Assembly: GCA_026770595.1 (NCBI GenBank)
Contig: MU634235.1
Location: forward strand, 1-14,125
DNA length: 14,125 bases
Source: Ochromonadaceae sp. CCMP2298
Lineage: Eukaryota > Sar > Synurophyceae > Ochromonadales > Ochromonadaceae
Reading direction: 5' to 3'
In this document: in pieces, positions 14,096 to 14,125 of the stretch
Layout of the letters: every line of letters begins with the position of its first letter
Numbering within the stretch: the first letter of the stretch is position 1
Translations under genes and position numbers: made by a program
The notes under the pieces: generated by a model
Databases searched by the model: none
What the model saw: the letters and a program-made list of their open reading frames with translations, nothing else
Told to the model about the DNA's origin: nothing

Positions 14096-14125
14096 GAAGG
14101 CTGCGGCCCTGGAAATGGGAATCTT

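Overview
The window reads as nuclear DNA of a photosynthetic eukaryote with a complex (secondary) plastid. The genes are GC-rich with eukaryote-type start contexts. One has nine GT-AG introns of about 90-200 bp, and there are no bacterial operons or Shine-Dalgarno sites. Two proteins look plastid-related: a CpeT/CpcT-type protein with a signal-peptide-like leader, and a Tic20-type translocon protein whose leader resembles a signal peptide followed by a Phe-containing transit peptide. A CpeT-like protein together with that leader type fits a cryptophyte alga best. This is an inference; a stramenopile or haptophyte is not excluded.

Layout: (1) 136-757 minus, 5' exon of a dual-specificity phosphatase that runs off the left edge, divergent from (2) 1211-2158 plus, an intronless ankyrin-repeat protein. 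(3) 2339-2495, a broken copy of the 3' end of the CpeT-like gene found 9 kb further on. (4) 2768-3808 minus, a 346-aa protein of unknown family. (5) 4509-5660 minus, a protein with two copies of an unusual zinc-finger pair, divergent from (6) about 5938-10656 plus, a ten-exon gene for a ~1,200-aa protein built like the large 2OG-Fe(II)-oxygenase-domain proteins of fungi and algae but lacking the iron ligands. (7) 11218-11949 minus, the CpeT-like protein, divergent from (8) 12482-13720 plus, a fusion of two EF-hands to a Tic20 membrane domain. The right end (13895-14095) holds several inverted repeats.

Three of the neighbour pairs are head-to-head with 280-530 bp between start codons, so shared promoters are likely. 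The most suggestive pair is CpeT-like / EF-hand-Tic20, since both look plastid-directed. No RNA genes, CRISPR arrays or complete transposons were recognised.

The most noteworthy items are the EF-hand-Tic20 fusion, the apparently catalytically dead 2OG oxygenase domain, the duplicated non-canonical zinc-finger module, the CpeT-like pseudogene, and a 29-bp near-perfect foldback that places an AATAAA in its loop.
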